The notes under the pieces: generated by a model
The model's input: only the letters and a program-made list of their open reading frames with translations
Told to the model about the DNA's origin: nothing
Databases searched by the model: none
Shown: piece after piece, positions 4,814 through 5,598 of the stretch
How positions within the stretch are numbered: the stretch's first letter is position 1
Layout of the letters: the number at the start of each line of letters is the position of its first letter
Made by a program: the position numbers and the translations under genes
NCBI GenBank assembly: GCA_035513995.1
Contig: DATKBL010000164.1
Location: 1 to 5,598, forward strand
Origin: DASUTW01 sp035513995
GTDB lineage: Bacteria > Actinomycetota > UBA4738 > CALAEC01
Length of the DNA stretch: 5,598 bases
Reading direction: 5' to 3'

Positions 4814-5598
4814 GTGCGGCGCTTCCGGCTCGAGGCGGTCCTGGTCGTCCTCCTCGTGGCCGCCCTGGCGCTCGCGCTGGTCCTGCGCGGCATCACGGGC
4901 ACTCCGGCCGCAGACCCAGGCGATGCAGAGACCTCGGACCCGCTTGGGCAGCCCACGCCCTGCATCCCGGCGCTCCTCGGCCAGCCCATCCCCGGCCCCG
5001 CCGCCGCGGAGGCCGACGTCGGCTCCGTCGCTCCGATCATCGAGGAGATCCGAGAGCTGACATTCGAGGAGGAGCCCGAGCCCGTCTACCTGGCCCCGGG
5101 CCCCCTCCGCGAGCGCGTGGCCGAGATGGTGGACGAGACCGACGACCGACTCGAGATCCAGGGCCGCCTCCTGATCGAGCTGGGGGCGCTCCCCGAGGAG
5201 CTGCACCTGGGCCGCGCGGTCGAGAACCTCCTGGGCGAGCAGGTGGCCGGCTTCTACGACCCGGAGACCGACGAGCTGGTCGTCTCGGCCGGCGCGGCCG
5301 AGGGCGGGCTCTCGACGACCGAGCTCCTCGCCCTCGTCCACGAGCTCGAGCACGCGCTGGCCGACCAGCGCCTGGGGATCCCCGATCTCGAGGCCCTGAA
5401 CGAGGAGGACCAGGACGCGGCGTCCGCGGCGCAGTCCCTGGTCGAGGGCGACGCCCAGCTCACGACCGAGATCTACGCCGCCCGGTCGCTCAGCCCCGCC
5501 GATCAGCTCGCGGCGGTCGGCCAGGAGGCGCCCGGGCTGGGCGGCATCCCCCACTACCTCGCCCGCAGCCTGCTGTTCCCCTACGTGGAGGGCGCCCG
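4814..5598 (+). CDS. Membrane-anchored HExxH zinc metallopeptidase (putative), C-terminus outside window
   Basis: 261 residues are visible and the frame is open to the window edge. The N-terminus MRRFR is followed by one hydrophobic segment (about 8-24, Leu/Val/Ala only), a signal anchor or uncleaved signal peptide. There is no lipobox cysteine. A Pro/Ala/Glu-rich linker (about 26-70) would place the rest outside the membrane. The catalytic motif HELEH is at 176-180 in LALVHELEHALADQ. VEGDA at 210-214 supplies Glu211 as the likely third zinc ligand, 31 residues after the second histidine, as in gluzincins. GFYDPETDELVV (146-157) before HExxH resembles a group of poorly characterised bacterial and archaeal surface metallopeptidases with HELTHALQDQ-type motifs. 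The GTG at 4814 was chosen because it precedes Arg-Arg and the membrane segment and lies 6 nt after a -10 box. It is divergent from etfB with no functional link visible. Substrate is unknown. Confidence 0.85.
   Translation, partial: MRRFRLEAVLVVLLVAALALALVLRGITGTPAADPGDAETSDPLGQPTPCIPALLGQPIPGPAAAEADVGSVAPIIEEIRELTFEEEPEPVYLAPGPLRERVAEMVDETDDRLEIQGRLLIELGALPEELHLGRAVENLLGEQVAGFYDPETDELVVSAGAAEGGLSTTELLALVHELEHALADQRLGIPDLEALNEEDQDAASAAQSLVEGDAQLTTEIYAARSLSPADQLAAVGQEAPGLGGIPHYLARSLLFPYVEGA

Noticed and set aside
4703..5598. Possible functional system linking the metallopeptidase with ETF
   Set aside because: The genes are divergent with separate promoters and unrelated families. Nothing beyond adjacency supports a link.
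1..5598. tRNA, rRNA, CRISPR, insertion-sequence ends or defence genes
   Set aside because: No tRNA-like cloverleaf, spaced direct repeats, transposase motifs or terminal inverted repeats were found on reading both strands. Coding density leaves little room for them.

Overview
The window is about 5.6 kb of dense, G+C-rich bacterial DNA (roughly 70% G+C by eye). It carries seven genes, two cut by the window edges, and no RNA genes, insertion sequences, CRISPR or long repeats that I can see. It looks like an actinobacterial chromosome (Actinomycetota), probably an uncultured or deep-branching lineage. The grounds are the G+C-rich third codon positions, TANNNT -10 boxes abutting start codons with no Shine-Dalgarno (leaderless genes), an MnmA N-terminus with an actinobacterial-type GCC motif, and etfB-etfA lying upstream of mnmA on the same strand, as in mycobacteria. 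This placement is inference, not a database result.

Layout from left to right. Positions 1-497 (minus) hold the N-terminal half of mnmA, the tRNA 2-thiouridylase. Positions 536-784 (minus) hold an 82-residue basic protein of unknown function with an AP2-like pattern. A 53-bp divergent promoter region follows. Positions 838-1479 (plus) hold a cyclase/kynurenine-formamidase-like metal hydrolase with an altered metal-binding motif. It converges on the next gene and the two stop codons interleave in one CTAG. Positions 1476-2933 (minus) hold a PaaK-like adenylate-forming enzyme homologue whose ATP-binding motifs are degenerate. Positions 2938-3918 and 3918-4703 (minus) hold etfA and etfB, the two subunits of electron transfer flavoprotein. 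A 110-bp divergent region carries the etfB promoter, a hairpin leader and a Shine-Dalgarno. Positions 4814-5598 (plus) hold a membrane-anchored HExxH metallopeptidase, cut at its C-terminus by the window end.

etfB, etfA and the PaaK-like gene form a tight operon (1-nt overlap, then a 4-nt gap), so the PaaK-like protein should be made together with ETF. ETF collects electrons from acyl-CoA and similar dehydrogenases and passes them to the quinone pool through ETF:quinone oxidoreductase, which is not in this window. The PaaK-like protein resembles CoA ligases that prepare such substrates, but it has lost signature residues, so its role is open. The other genes appear to be separately transcribed, mostly from leaderless promoters. 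I see no mobile or defence system here. The most interesting points are the degenerate ligase coupled to ETF, the AP2-like small protein in a divergent promoter, the two competing hairpins over the etfB ribosome-binding site, and the repeated leaderless-promoter geometry.
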